64,000 nt of DNA, from NCBI GenBank assembly GCA_902805475.1, contig CADCSX010000025.1, forward strand, positions 744,001-808,000, in the 5' to 3' direction. The position numbers and the translations under genes were made by a program. The stretch's first letter is position 1, and each line of letters begins with the position of its first letter. The DNA comes from Entonaema liquescens (Eukaryota > Ascomycota > Sordariomycetes > Xylariales > Xylariaceae). The notes under the pieces were generated by a model. That model was not told where the DNA came from. It was given only the letters and a program-made list of their open reading frames with translations, and did not search any database. This document shows, piece by piece, positions 32,751 through 44,197 of this stretch.

Positions 32751-35549
32751 TTACTCCCACCTCTGCCATTCTCTCGTCGCCTGCTCGAGTTCAGCGTCAA
32801 CCCACTCCTGGCCGAAGCGGCGCGGATCAAGCCCCACGACCGTAGCGTGGTATTCCTGTTCTTTCATCCTGCGCTCTCTGATCTTCGCTTCCAGATACCG
32901 TAAGTCGTTATGCCGCACCGCCCACTGGAATATATTGCGCATACGCTCAGAGTACAGCTGGCACGCCGCGAGCGGGAGCAGCTGCGGGTTCTTGTGAAAG
33001 TTGGCTGCGATGGAGCTGCTATCGCGCTGGATCATGGGCCAGACTGCTTCGCCGAAACACTCCTCGCAAACCGTGAAATCGGGAATCGACCGCATCGTAT
33101 ACCACTTGCCGTTTTGAATCGGGACACTGCGGGCGCATTCGGGAACAGCCGTAAGATCGCGGAGCCTATCGGCTAAGGCCTGGACATCCGGGGTACTCTT
33201 CGTTATTAAGGCCTTATCGGCCGCCGCCTCTAAAAGATCGAAATAAAATAGAAATCTTCGTTCATTCTCTTGGTGCATCGCACATACGCCTCTCGTAGGC
33301 TCGGCCGGGGAGTCCATCGGCACAAAAAGGCCTGTCAGATTCGGAAGTAAAGCCTCGACGGTTTTCGCACAGGTATAGCAGACGGTAAAGCTTTCAACAG
33401 GATGACCCGAACGGGGGTCCTTGACGGAATACCATATCCGAGAGACCTCGTTAGCTCCGGTACAGGGCTGGCTTTTGGTAGTAACGTTTGCGATATTTCG
33501 GAACATGACTAGGTCCGCTATTCCATATTTTCTAGTTAAGAAGTATGCGATGTGGTAGTATCGAGAAGTACCAAAGTCGCAGACGATATATCGATCTGTC
33601 GAGCGGAACGGTGCCGGAACGAATTGGTGGGCAAATTCAGAACGAGAAAACGTAGCTTCGTAGCACGACGGACAAATATCGAAATTATCGCATCGAGGAA
33701 GTGTTAGCCAATCCATGTGACCGGAAGTTGGATGCCTACGAGGGCAGTCACGCATATTAGGTAGTTCGCCAGCCTGAACCTCGTCAAGATATCGTTTATA
33801 CGGGGGCATGGATTGTTTTGTGCCGACGATACTCCTTGGCGAACTTGATTCTATCGGTTGGCGAGCGTGTCTCTGGGGACTTGTTGACAACGCTGATGTT
33901 GACGAGCGAGGATCTTGCTGGATAGATCCTACCCTTGGCGGTGGTAGTATACCTGACCTACGCGGATCAGTAGGAGAACTGGAATGTACAGCCGCTGTAG
34001 TTGCTGCCGCTGCAACGGCAGCAGCGGCGGCAGGAATTACGATCGGAGCAGAAGATTTAAACTCGGATCTTCCCGTAGAAGAGCGGGACATTGAATTGTG
34101 AGAACGATGTTCACTCCGTGAAAATTTAATTTCTTTTGGGAACGTAGAGCTGCGTGAATGGGATGACGTCGAATCCCTCTCATAAATCTGAGAGGTTCTT
34201 GCAGATGGGAGCGGTGAGGGTCCACGAGATCTTCGGTCGCCGCTGGGTCTGATTTCTGCTGGGCTTTGTAGATAGGATCTTCCGTCCGTAGATACGACTG
34301 ATTCTCGATGGCGCCGGGGACGAGTCCGAAACGGTCCGTCATCATCGCTTGAGTAGATATGTTCACCATGAGGTGGGACTTCTGGTCTCTCGTCGGAATC
34401 AGATGAGACTCGCGACGTTGCATCTCGTTCGTATTGCTTATGAGTACTACTATCACCTCTTGGTGACCGAAGCTCGGTGTATGGTGGCGGCCTCTCATAA
34501 TCTACCTTAGAGGATGTTCTCGAGTGGTGAGGGATATCCGCGGTCGAGCGTCTTTTGTGATGAGTAGGGCTTATTGATTTAGCCGACTTGATGGGCTTAT
34601 CTCTATATTTCCTATCATCTCGAGGGCTCTTCTCATACTCAACATTGGTATGAGCTGAACGATTTCGGTTTTGAGCGTAAGACTCTGAGCCCCCTTGGTA
34701 ATATGCCCGGTCTCTTCCTCTACTTGCATGTTCTATGACATCCGGAGACAACGTACTCCCAGATTGAAGTCGAGAATGATGACGTGGGGAGAAGTAATTC
34801 TCATCACCCCTATCAGATCTCGCCGCAGATTTCGGCCTCTTCGTCTCGGGTTTTCGGGAATCGGGCTCAATATCTGTAGTTATAGTAGGCAGTTGTTCAA
34901 GTTTACTTCGGCGTCTCTCACGGTCTGACCGCGTGTCTGATTTGGCTCCAGGCGATTCTTCACGGCGCGTACGCGACTCATACTTGCGACCGGTGTTCGC
35001 TTCATAGGAGATAGGCTCGGATTCGGGTTCGGGCTCGGGGTTCAGATCCCTAGATTTGGGTCGCCTCGGCAGCTTCCTAGCATTTCCCGAGGTACCACCG
35101 GTGGGTTCGGACGATGTCGGGACTATAACGAAGCGCCTCTCCGGATTGAATTCATGCACGGGAAGGAGGATCGGTTGCTGATCAATATCTCCCCGGTGAA
35201 CCGGTCCCTCACCTAGAACTGGAAGCGTTGCCTTATATTCCTTTGCGAGCGACGCCGTCTCATCCTCAACACTCGGAGGTGGAGGATAATCACGCTGGCG
35301 GCGGGTGTTATATGGCAACCTACTGGGAGCCGTCACATTGACATAAGAAGACTGACTTGATGGTGTGCTCGAAGTGGCGCTGCGTTACATATGACGTATC
35401 AGCAATTCGCCCAACTTTGGTTTATAAAGACTCATCACACGCAAATTTGGGCTGAGGTATGGAACTTACAATCTTGAATCTGGGCTTTTAGCTCTAGAGT
35501 TAGGCCAATAGCCTTGTCGTAGGAACGCGTCGATGTCGACATCAACCAT
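32751..35549 (-). CDS. 902-aa protein with disordered Arg/Ser-rich half and Cys-rich C-terminal domain
   Basis: Exon 1 (35549-35470, beginning MVDVDIDAFLRQG) joins exon 2 (35379-32751) across a 90-nt intron (GTAAGT donor, GCAG acceptor). The long frame otherwise starts at a GTG, so the added exon supplies the true ATG. Residues about 40-560 are low-complexity: Arg/Ser/Pro/Asp-rich with many RSxS-like sites and a poly-Ala patch. The last 330 residues are compact and look conserved, with paired cysteines that may bind zinc: DNFDICPSCYEATF, VCYTCAKTVEALLP, RGVCAMH and VCEECFGEAVWP. I know similar proteins in filamentous ascomycetes only as uncharacterised; no enzyme motif is visible. The gene converges on the GH28 gene. 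Confidence 0.82.
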
Positions 35550-36202
35550 ATTGGAGATTTTCGACCAACTTTATTGGAAGATTACTTCTGGAACATGGCA
35601 ACCAGGGCGTAGTGATGAGAGGAGGAGAGATGCAGTTGATATGTAGTTCGCGCGCCCAGCTCCTCAGCCTTGCTGACCAGCTGCGAGTCGATTCTGCCAA
35701 CTCTAGTTTAGTCCCTTGGGAGAGCTCTGGAACTGCGGAACTGCAGACGGATAAGCGGCAAGGTACGATAAGTTATGATTCGCCGGTATCTGAGAGTTGG
35801 GTAATTCCAAGCGCAAACTTCAGCAGTAGATTCGTCGTAAGTGGGTTTGACAAGTAAAAAAAAAGGTCGGGGATAAGGCAACCCTTGACTGTTCAAATCA
35901 AGCGCTTAGGAAGACTTAAAAGACGTCAAATGACAAGCAGCGAGGCAGTGCGTTTTAAAAAAGGAATGGACCTTAAGAACGCCTCAAAGGTCAGTGGCTT
36001 CGGACATTGCCGTCCCCACGTTTGTCTTCGTCAACCCGTTAGGATTAGGATTTAAGCTGCCCGTGAGCTGCTGCGGACTACTGTAGTGACTAGGTCACTT
36101 ATCTAATGACGAAAATGTAATAGAGGCGTATTCCAAGTGCCGTGGATTTATATTATATGTAGTAGAAAAGTGGTGTATGTTCGCCGCATTCTTGACGGTT
36201 CT

Positions 36203-36237
36203 AATGGTTCCAATGGTTCCAATGGTTCCAATGGTTC
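36203..36237. repeat. Short tandem array, 9-bp unit AATGGTTCC
   Basis: About 3.9 copies of AATGGTTCC; the last copy is incomplete. Confidence 0.9.
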
Positions 36238-36522
36238 TGCTACTGCAGCTCGTATGCAAATGATGGGAAGCGGGGTGGAAAACAGGGGTCTCTACGGGTC
36301 TTACTTGAACTTTGTCGTCTAAGAATCTAAGAATTACATCGATAAGTTGCATCGATAATATATCCGTATATGGGTTAGCTGGTCAACCTAGTCACGATGA
36401 ATCGGTAAATCCTTTGCCCCTCACTAATCCTAACAAGGCAGCCCAAACTGGGAACACTTACTCCGCAGGTCAGGTTTATCGATATCGACTGAGAGATCTA
36501 TGATCTTATTCTTACCTATGGG

Positions 36523-36523
<1 letters not shown>

Positions 36524-36555
<32 letters not shown>
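36524..36555. repeat. Poly-T tract (32)
   Basis: The longest homopolymer in the window, 32 T in a row, in non-coding DNA. It may mark the tail of an old retroposed copy on the minus strand, but no adjoining remnant is recognisable. Confidence 0.9.
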
Positions 36556-36556
<1 letters not shown>

Positions 36557-36803
36557 GTCTGGGAGTGTTTTGTTTTCCCATGCGTGTCGCACTGCATATC
36601 CTGCATAACATTAAAATATACTTGTACCCCTTAATAAATAAGACCCTTCTCGCCCGAGTACATACACCGTACACATAGATCAGAAGGATGTCTATGCATC
36701 TATTAACTAGTATTTCGGGCGTTGAAAAATATGTATGCGCACACGAGCTCGTGAATCAGCAGTGACTTTCACGGAACGTGCTATCGCCCAGAGAGTCGAC
36801 GTT

Positions 36804-36830
36804 AACCACGTCAACCACGTCAACCACGTC
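36804..36830. repeat. Short tandem array, 9-bp unit AACCACGTC
   Basis: Three perfect copies of AACCACGTC. Confidence 0.9.
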
Positions 36831-39800
36831 CGCCTGTCAACGCGTCGCCTCACCGACATCTGGACAAGGTGTAGGTTGAGCAGCATTGACAGTTTCAGCC
36901 ATGACTTACGCCATCAAATCATCAGGTTATCTTGACGTCTTGATATGCGATGCTGTGCTGCGCGCCTTCGACAAGGGGTATCACAACTCTTGCTGAGAAG
37001 AAAGGGTGGTCAGCAAAGCTGAAGAAATAACAGTGGCTCGTAAGTTTTACATTACGACTTCTATCGGATTCGTACCAACTCACATTCATAAAATAGACGT
37101 CGCACAAGACAGAAGAGAAAAAAAGAGCTGATAACTTCCACGTTCGTCGTATTACACAATGCGCCCTCCGTATACGTAGAGGTAATATTGGCAAGTTAAA
37201 TCAAGTTAATTGAGTTTTATTACTGAGTGAAGCGGCTTGCAGCTGGGCTATGCAATCGATCAAGTCCGAATGCATATAGGACGGGATATGACTTGCTTAA
37301 CTGTTCCCAACAATTGTCGTCTCGCATACAATAAGTAAAAGAGCTCGTTGGCTTGGAAGCTATCAACGCGTAGACGACTTCTTCACCTCAAGCATAGCTT
37401 CTCAAGAAGCTTCCCAGGTAGCAACTGGACCCTGTGAGTTACCATGCAGCTCAAAACTCCGATGTCTCACCTGTACGACGGGGGTTTTGTTGTAGAAGAG
37501 TTAAGTAGGATCCTCTTAATTCTATGTTTCTACCCAAAGTTTCACCACATCTTTGTGGTCGCAAATCATGAACTATGATGCCTCGGATGCAGTTCCCATG
37601 ATCGTTAAGGTAGTATCGAAACATGACGAAAAGCACTCTATTCGCCGAGATGCACACCCGATGCCATGCATATTAATATCGACAATATCGAGATTCCGTT
37701 GTGCTGGGACCCCTTATAAGCCGCCATAGGGCCACAGAGCCACAGGGCCACCAAGTAAGAAATATTGGTTTGCGCAATGAAGATCATGGCTGCCACACCT
37801 TTTTTTCTTTTCCAGTTATTTCCGCCGCCCTTTTGCGAAAAGACAATCTACGACGTTGATCAAAGTTTCGGCCGCAGGCTACGCTATCTCTGCAGAATGG
37901 CGCCACCCTCTCAATCGTACGTGAGGCTGTAGATCTCGTCATACGGTCCCGATTAACTCACAACCGCATCCACCTGGCCAGTCATAAAAGGCGACCAATC
38001 TCTGATGAACAGCGAAGAGAACTGCTGGACCCTGAAGTTGAATTGTCATGACCCTTTGGGAATACATGCGAAGATCAAATGCACATTAGTTGAAATAGGT
38101 ACGATCGCTCCTGAAACCTACGATTTGTGTCTGGAGAACATCCGATCTAGGGTCTTCTTGTTACCCGAATGAAGATTAAGATGCCTCGCACAGATATCGC
38201 GGGGGAACCATCGGGCGAGCCATTGCTTGCTGTCAGTCCCACTTGAGCTGACAACTCGAATGTGTTAACACAGTAGGTGGTAGTTTGCTGATACGTGTTG
38301 TGAGCCCACCGAAAGATCTCATAACCACACATGATGAGACAACAAAGCCTTATTTACTAGTATCAGCATCTTAGGCGATTCCGCACTTCTTTCCTCGTTA
38401 AGCAAAATATGTCACTAACTATGGCTCAAAAGAATAGTTAGGTTAGAGTATAGATGGTACGAGGATGTGATAGGACGCAGCGCAGGTATAAGAAATCGCA
38501 TGGCAGTTACGTAAATATGAAGAAATCGATGCTAAAGGGCCGCATAAAAGACTGTTACATCGCTTAGCATGGTATTACAACTTACTAAAATAACTGATAA
38601 TGCCGAGAAGCAGACACGCAGACATGCTCAGCACATGAACAGTAGCAAACATCTTCTCGTTAATTATCTATGAACACAGAGGCTGAAAACATGAGCCCAG
38701 CTCCTAACTCATTAACAATATCGGGGAATATACTATTGGATACGGATATTATTCCGTAGTGCCCCTTGGCGCATATTAAAACAGCTCAGCACCAACACTG
38801 TTGTACTCTCCGCTACGATGTATAATACGAACGAGGGGAGGTTATAGTCTTGGTTTCGAAAAAGAACCCGACCGTCACCATACTTACCTAACTACCCATG
38901 GTGCCACCAGCATGGATGAATAATAGAATATACAGTAGCTGGACCGTCTAGAACCTGTACGGCTGGGATCTATCTCCACGGGGTCATTAGCATACGAGTA
39001 GATTCCCTAGCCATGACTGCCTAATGTACTGAGCCCGATAGGGGTCCCAAACGCTGTGCAAATTCGCCGTGTTCTATAACAGGAACCACGTCACGACAGC
39101 TCACGATGTAGCTATCAAGAAGGCCCTAGCAATACTTCCCTACGAGAACAGGAGGTTCTGCCAGAAGAGGCAAACTACGTAGCCCACCCCTGTCTACGTG
39201 CAGGCAGTAGTAGCACGAACATAGTCGATGGATATGAGCTTTCTGCGTTATCGCCAGCAACTATCGCGAAGGAATACGGCGTCTCCCGTGATCGTGATAA
39301 CGACAAACTACACCCTGTGTCAAAATAAGCTTCCTCAATAGGTTATTGTAGGCCCATCCCCATACTTTACTCCCAACCAATGCGAAAGCCCGACACCCGA
39401 TAACGGGGGACCTGCAACCGCCCGGCAAATGCCTAGGCAGGACACGGGGCAGCCTATCCCACGGGCCGAGACGTTGCGGAATCGAAGCGAAGGCGAGGGA
39501 TCGTTGTCAACCCGAGACTGGGCGGTACGTTGGTAAGGGGAGAAAAGGGCCTCTCCACACCCCCCCCCATCAAGACAAATCGCATCGGCCGGGCGCCGAA
39601 CGCGTGGCATCATGCTGTAGGGCAACAGCCAACACGCCCCCCATTCCCATCCAACACGGGGGGCGGGGAGGGGTGGTTTAGGTATGCTTGGGGCTTTGCC
39701 GTGGCAAAACGGCACGGTCCGCTACAGACGAGTCTCGATGCAGGGAATATGCGGGAAAGACGGGCCTACATGTATACTGCCGTTTCGCGCGGCACAAGAT

Positions 39801-41110
39801 ATAGGGCGCTGGTGCATTGACGTTCGGGCTTGTCATACGGACGAACAAGTCGGGGAGGCGAGAGAGAAGACGTGCAACTTGTGCACAAGGGAGAGAAAAA
39901 AAAAAAAAAGAATTCGCTATTACATCGCACTAGATGAACGCATGTTGGTTGCCTGATCGAGGGGCTGTTACTTACTAGGTAGGTACTTTGCCTAACTCAA
40001 GAAAAGGGGAAAAAAGTGAAAATGAAAGCCGCCTGAAGTCTTGTAGTAGTATACTAACAGACTCTCTTCTATAGTACCTATACATACACCCCAGAACTTC
40101 CGCAGTAACCGGAACCCGGACTCCATCAACACCTCCAAGAACCTCATAGTTAGCTCATCCATCTCCCCGGTTCCGGGGCTCGCGCCAAGTCCGAGCCGGT
40201 CTAGACTACCTACTTACCTACCTTAGGTATTCTACCCTAGTCCAAGCCTCCCTGCCCAACCGTACCAACACCAGGTAAGTAAATAAGTACCTCTAGAAAA
40301 GAAAGAAGCGGCCCAGATCCCTTCGTACGAGCGCAACTCGAGATGCTAGCACATGCAAGTAGCCAGGAAGCGTAGGGCAGCCGCCGCCCTGTTACCGGCA
40401 GCGACTCGCAAAGTATTTCCCGTAGCGCTTCGTACTCCCCGTCGAAGAAGGGATATTCCTGGCTTCGAGACTTTTCTCGAAGTGCACACAACAGGGTAGA
40501 CACACGAGGTCCTTTTGTCTGAGCTGCTGACAGTGAAGAAATTTACATGTTAGTTTTTGAGCCTCACGCCTAATCTTCGCACAAGGTTTGCAGAGCTATC
40601 AGGTTTCTAGATTGATTTATTTTGCTTGTTTTCACGGAATATAACATTGTAAATCGCACACATATAAAATCACGTAAATAGCTATAAATGGTTTTGATAT
40701 CAATGTAGTATTTACTTGCGTTTCCGCAGTTCAAGTACTTGTCTGTAAAGGGACGAATGTCCTAACACTCTTGCGAGTGCCAAATGATTGTCAAGAAAAT
40801 AGGGGGGTATTGGTTCGGTTAGCAGTATATGCTTGATAACAGAAAAAGAAAAATTTATATGTATGTATATGTGTGTGTGAATGTGCACAGTAGTAGACAC
40901 CCCGAGCCATTTTAGGCCACCCGCTGATAATAAGAACCGCTGAACACCGGCCTGGAATGCTAACCCGAAACCGTATCCTCATTCCCGGGTTTATTCTCAC
41001 GGAATATTCCTCTCCATTTCCCCTTCCCCAGAGCAATTCCAACTCCCTGTTTACTCCCCTGACGTAACTCCTTTCGAGATCAAAGTACGTTACGGGTCGT
41101 AGAGATATCC

Positions 41111-44100
41111 CTAGTGCTTCCTGAACAACCGTTTAGTACCCCCGACTTTGCTTATCTCGCCAAACTTCGTGTCTGCTCGTTGCTCTGGAGGTGGTATCCG
41201 ATCGTTACTAGCAATTCGGACCTTCTCCTTCACACTCTCGACCCAAGCTCGGCTTTCGTCACTCATGTCTACGCGTCTCCCTTTCGGACCCGCCAGACCT
41301 AGAGCGCTATCCTCCTCATCCCAATCCATATGCGACGAGGCGCGCGATCTATTTGATGTTTCTGAAGCCGGCGTTTCTGCATCTTTTGGAAGACTAGCGA
41401 ATGGTGTATTTGGAAACTTCAATGGTGCCCCTTCGGAACCCACACTCCTTCTAGTCTTACGGATTGTCAGGGGTGAAACTGGAGAACCTCCCATAGCAGA
41501 ACTGGGGCGGCTTGCTGGACTTGATCCTGCGGCAGGCGGCGCGGCAGGTAGATCTTTGATATCCACTTTTCCTTCGCCCCTAGATCGTGAGCCGTGATGT
41601 AACGCGTACTCTCGAAGGTATTCACCCAGGTCAGCCCAGCCGCCACCGATTCGTACCATGACTCTCTCGCCATTCTCTCCGACACTGCGAATCAATAGCT
41701 TGAGCGGAGGCTCGCCGGTGGATCGTGACAAGTGATATACTCTAATACCCTGGCTGCTTTTTGACCTAGGGCGAGGCTCTTTCACTGGGGTTAACATGAA
41801 TGAGGGAGTTCCGCTACGAGAGAAGGATGGAGTACCCCCACGCGAGGATAAGCCGGAGTTGCTGCGGCGTGTGCCGTCCGAGGATTTAGGCTTAGGCCGT
41901 GAGGGGTACTGAAAGTCGGGCGGGTTCAAATTAATGCCAGGTGTTCTCTTAAGACGAATCCTAGCCGGGATGGATTCGAGGAGCTCGCTAATTTGTTGCT
42001 GGAGGTGCTCGTCCTCGCTAAGAGAGCTGATTGTGCTCATACGGCTTGGACTACCAGACTGGCTTTCGTATTCGAAAGCGCCATCATCCATATTCTCCGG
42101 TGACTCGATCGGGCTTCTGGGTGGAGTACTACTAAGTTGTGGCAAGTGAGCAACATCGGGAGCATCCTTGAAAGTAACAGAGGTAGACCGGTTCTTGTAC
42201 CGTAGGGGCGGCGAGCTGGGTGGACTAATACCATCGCTCGAGAACGGCTCATCAGGGTCCGCTAATCGTGGTAGATCTGGCTCCATCGATCCCTCCCTGA
42301 AGGACCCATTATCAGAGTGACCTAGGAAGACTCCACCGCCAGGGGGGCCATGTATGACAGTAGAAGCGACAGATCCCGTGCTGCTCTTTCGTTCTTGGAA
42401 TCGGACTGGTGGCAGCTCAGGCTCTTCTCGTTCTTCGTCTACTGCTTCTAGAACCGAAGGTTCCAAGTAATCAAGCTCATCATCAAGTAAAGCTGCTCCA
42501 CCCCCAGTAGCTGTGTCAGACTTGTTGGATTCCTGGGAATGGCTGCGGATGATGTTGCGATTAACTTCATTTAGTGCAGGACTAGTTCGACCGCTTCCAG
42601 CTCCCTGCCTATTTCGATATACATCTTGTGTCTGACCTCGAGGCTGTTTACCTTGAGGAAGACGTGCGGGATTGGGCAGCGCGCCCGTCGATTTGGCCGT
42701 TGTAAACTTTGGAGGCCGTCCTTCGCGAGTACCGTCGTAACTGAAGCTCGCCCCCCTGATCATGCCCCCCGAGTTCATATCACGCTGAGACGCTACATGT
42801 CTTGTTGGGTCGAATGTTTGCGAGGCTGACCTCCGGATAATTTTACTTCGTTCCTCGGTTAAGAGTCTCACTCCACCCTCCTTTCGGGAAGATACTGTGG
42901 ACCTTCTTCGTGATGGCTCAGGGTTGGGTAAGCTCGGCCTTCGTCCGGGCCTAATTGCTGGAGAACGATCAAATGGCATGGGAGGCGAGGCAAACTGGCT
43001 GAAATCAGAATCCATTGACATATCCCTAGTTGGGCTTGGACCATGGACCTTGATCTTCGGTCGAGGAGTTTCCGGTCCCGTACGAGACCCGTGCGCTGAG
43101 GATCCCTTAAATGGGGCAGATCCTTCATTTTCCCGAACTTTCCGCTCAGCGGTCGTCTCCCATGAAGAGTAATCTTTCTCGATTGCTTCCATGCGGTCCA
43201 ACCACTCATCCGGTAAGGTATCTGTTGACCCCTCCAGAGAATCAAGCATAGAGTCTAGAACTTGGCCCGGCTTCATTATCTTCTTTTGTATGACGCCCTT
43301 TATGATCTCAAATTCATTCCTACTAAGCCGACGCGGCTTCTTTTTCATGTTGTCATGTCCAGCCGAACTCGTAGGACCTGACTCGGTCGATTCGATGGCG
43401 CTCCAGCCGGAACGCAAAGCCATTTTGGCATCCGCCATCATAAAATGCAAGGATGGTACTTTTCGCAGGACGACAAACCGCACGCTCCACATGCTTAACA
43501 ATCTTGACAGTCTGGATAAGCAGGGCAGAGCCTGTATGATGATTGCAGTGACAACCGCAGTTAAGTCTTCCATCTTCGAGAACATAAGGGTGGATGTGAG
43601 TGAGCGGTCGCCTTCGAATAATGGAGTGCCAGGTCGTGAAAGTGGCATGATATGATTGTGTAGAACTTGGTTCTTAATTTCCTCCAGATCTAATTCTTCC
43701 AACTCCCGTTGTATCTTCTCGACTCGCTTCTCGTATCGATCTACGTCGGCGGCAAGTAAACTACCAAAGTAACCTCCATCGAAAAGCAGGCCAGATTCCG
43801 CCAACTCGTCGTTAGGATCATCACCAGGAGTCTTCGGGTCGGATGGGTTCCTAGCTTTGCTAGAGGGCATCTTAAACCCGGCGGAAGAGTTGTCCTTGGG
43901 CCAAGGCCAGCTAGAGAGCTCGTCGTACCACTCGCGTATCTTTTGGGAAGCGGTCGCCGTTCTCATCGCAAAGGCCTGCTCGGAGGCCGAGGCTCTGTCC
44001 ATACATGATTTTAAAGCTCCTGTAGGAAATCGAAGGGCATCTACTGCCGAGAGGGGTGTAAGCTGAGAAAGCAAGTCGTCGCTAGGACGATGGGGATTAT

Positions 44101-44197
44101 GAGTTGGAGATTGCGACTGCGACTGGGAGCTTGAGCGAAAGTGTCGTCTAACGGCGCCCCGCGAGCCGGAAGGCGTGAATACTCGTTGTTCCGCCAT
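41111..44197 (-). CDS. GAS2 (GAR) domain protein, probable microtubule-associated factor
   Basis: One uninterrupted 1028-codon frame from ATG at 44197 to TAG at 41111. The N-terminal 300 residues hold a helical region (WYDELSSWPWP, then ADVDRYEKRVEKIQRELEEL) of the kind seen in fungal members. A long Ser/Pro/Arg-rich, disordered middle follows. Near residues 815-890 the GAR module is visible: YHLSRSTGEPPLKLLIRSVG, then ERVMVRIGGGWADLGEYLREY. GAR domains bind microtubules in GAS2 and spectraplakin proteins, so a cortical or mitotic cytoskeletal role is likely; this is inferred from the family. The intronless structure is unusual among the long genes here. No frame break is seen over 3 kb. Confidence 0.88.
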   Translation of the reverse strand: MAEQRVFTPSGSRGAVRRHFRSSSQSQSQSPTHNPHRPSDDLLSQLTPLSAVDALRFPTGALKSCMDRASASEQAFAMRTATASQKIREWYDELSSWPWPKDNSSAGFKMPSSKARNPSDPKTPGDDPNDELAESGLLFDGGYFGSLLAADVDRYEKRVEKIQRELEELDLEEIKNQVLHNHIMPLSRPGTPLFEGDRSLTSTLMFSKMEDLTAVVTAIIIQALPCLSRLSRLLSMWSVRFVVLRKVPSLHFMMADAKMALRSGWSAIESTESGPTSSAGHDNMKKKPRRLSRNEFEIIKGVIQKKIMKPGQVLDSMLDSLEGSTDTLPDEWLDRMEAIEKDYSSWETTAERKVRENEGSAPFKGSSAHGSRTGPETPRPKIKVHGPSPTRDMSMDSDFSQFASPPMPFDRSPAIRPGRRPSLPNPEPSRRRSTVSSRKEGGVRLLTEERSKIIRRSASQTFDPTRHVASQRDMNSGGMIRGASFSYDGTREGRPPKFTTAKSTGALPNPARLPQGKQPRGQTQDVYRNRQGAGSGRTSPALNEVNRNIIRSHSQESNKSDTATGGGAALLDDELDYLEPSVLEAVDEEREEPELPPVRFQERKSSTGSVASTVIHGPPGGGVFLGHSDNGSFREGSMEPDLPRLADPDEPFSSDGISPPSSPPLRYKNRSTSVTFKDAPDVAHLPQLSSTPPRSPIESPENMDDGAFEYESQSGSPSRMSTISSLSEDEHLQQQISELLESIPARIRLKRTPGINLNPPDFQYPSRPKPKSSDGTRRSNSGLSSRGGTPSFSRSGTPSFMLTPVKEPRPRSKSSQGIRVYHLSRSTGEPPLKLLIRSVGENGERVMVRIGGGWADLGEYLREYALHHGSRSRGEGKVDIKDLPAAPPAAGSSPASRPSSAMGGSPVSPLTIRKTRRSVGSEGAPLKFPNTPFASLPKDAETPASETSNRSRASSHMDWDEEDSALGLAGPKGRRVDMSDESRAWVESVKEKVRIASNDRIPPPEQRADTKFGEISKVGGTKRLFRKH

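Larger units (their letters stand above)
35550..41110. other. 5.5-kb gene desert
   Basis: The longest gene-free stretch but one. It holds two 9-bp tandem arrays (36203, 36804), a 32-base T run (36524), ACCTAGGT-type motifs at 39973-39984 and 40207-40229, and a GC-rich patch at about 39340-39830. Open frames are under 130 codons and unrecognised. Weak helix-turn-helix-like residues near 39260-39290 are too short to call a transposon remnant. Confidence 0.5.

Noticed and set aside
39090..39300. Short transposase-like helix-turn-helix residues (AIKKALAIL and ATIAKEYGVSRDR) in the desert
   Set aside because: The two fragments lie in broken frames separated by stops, total fewer than 30 residues, and have no flanking inverted repeats. 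This is too little to call a pogo/Fot-type remnant.
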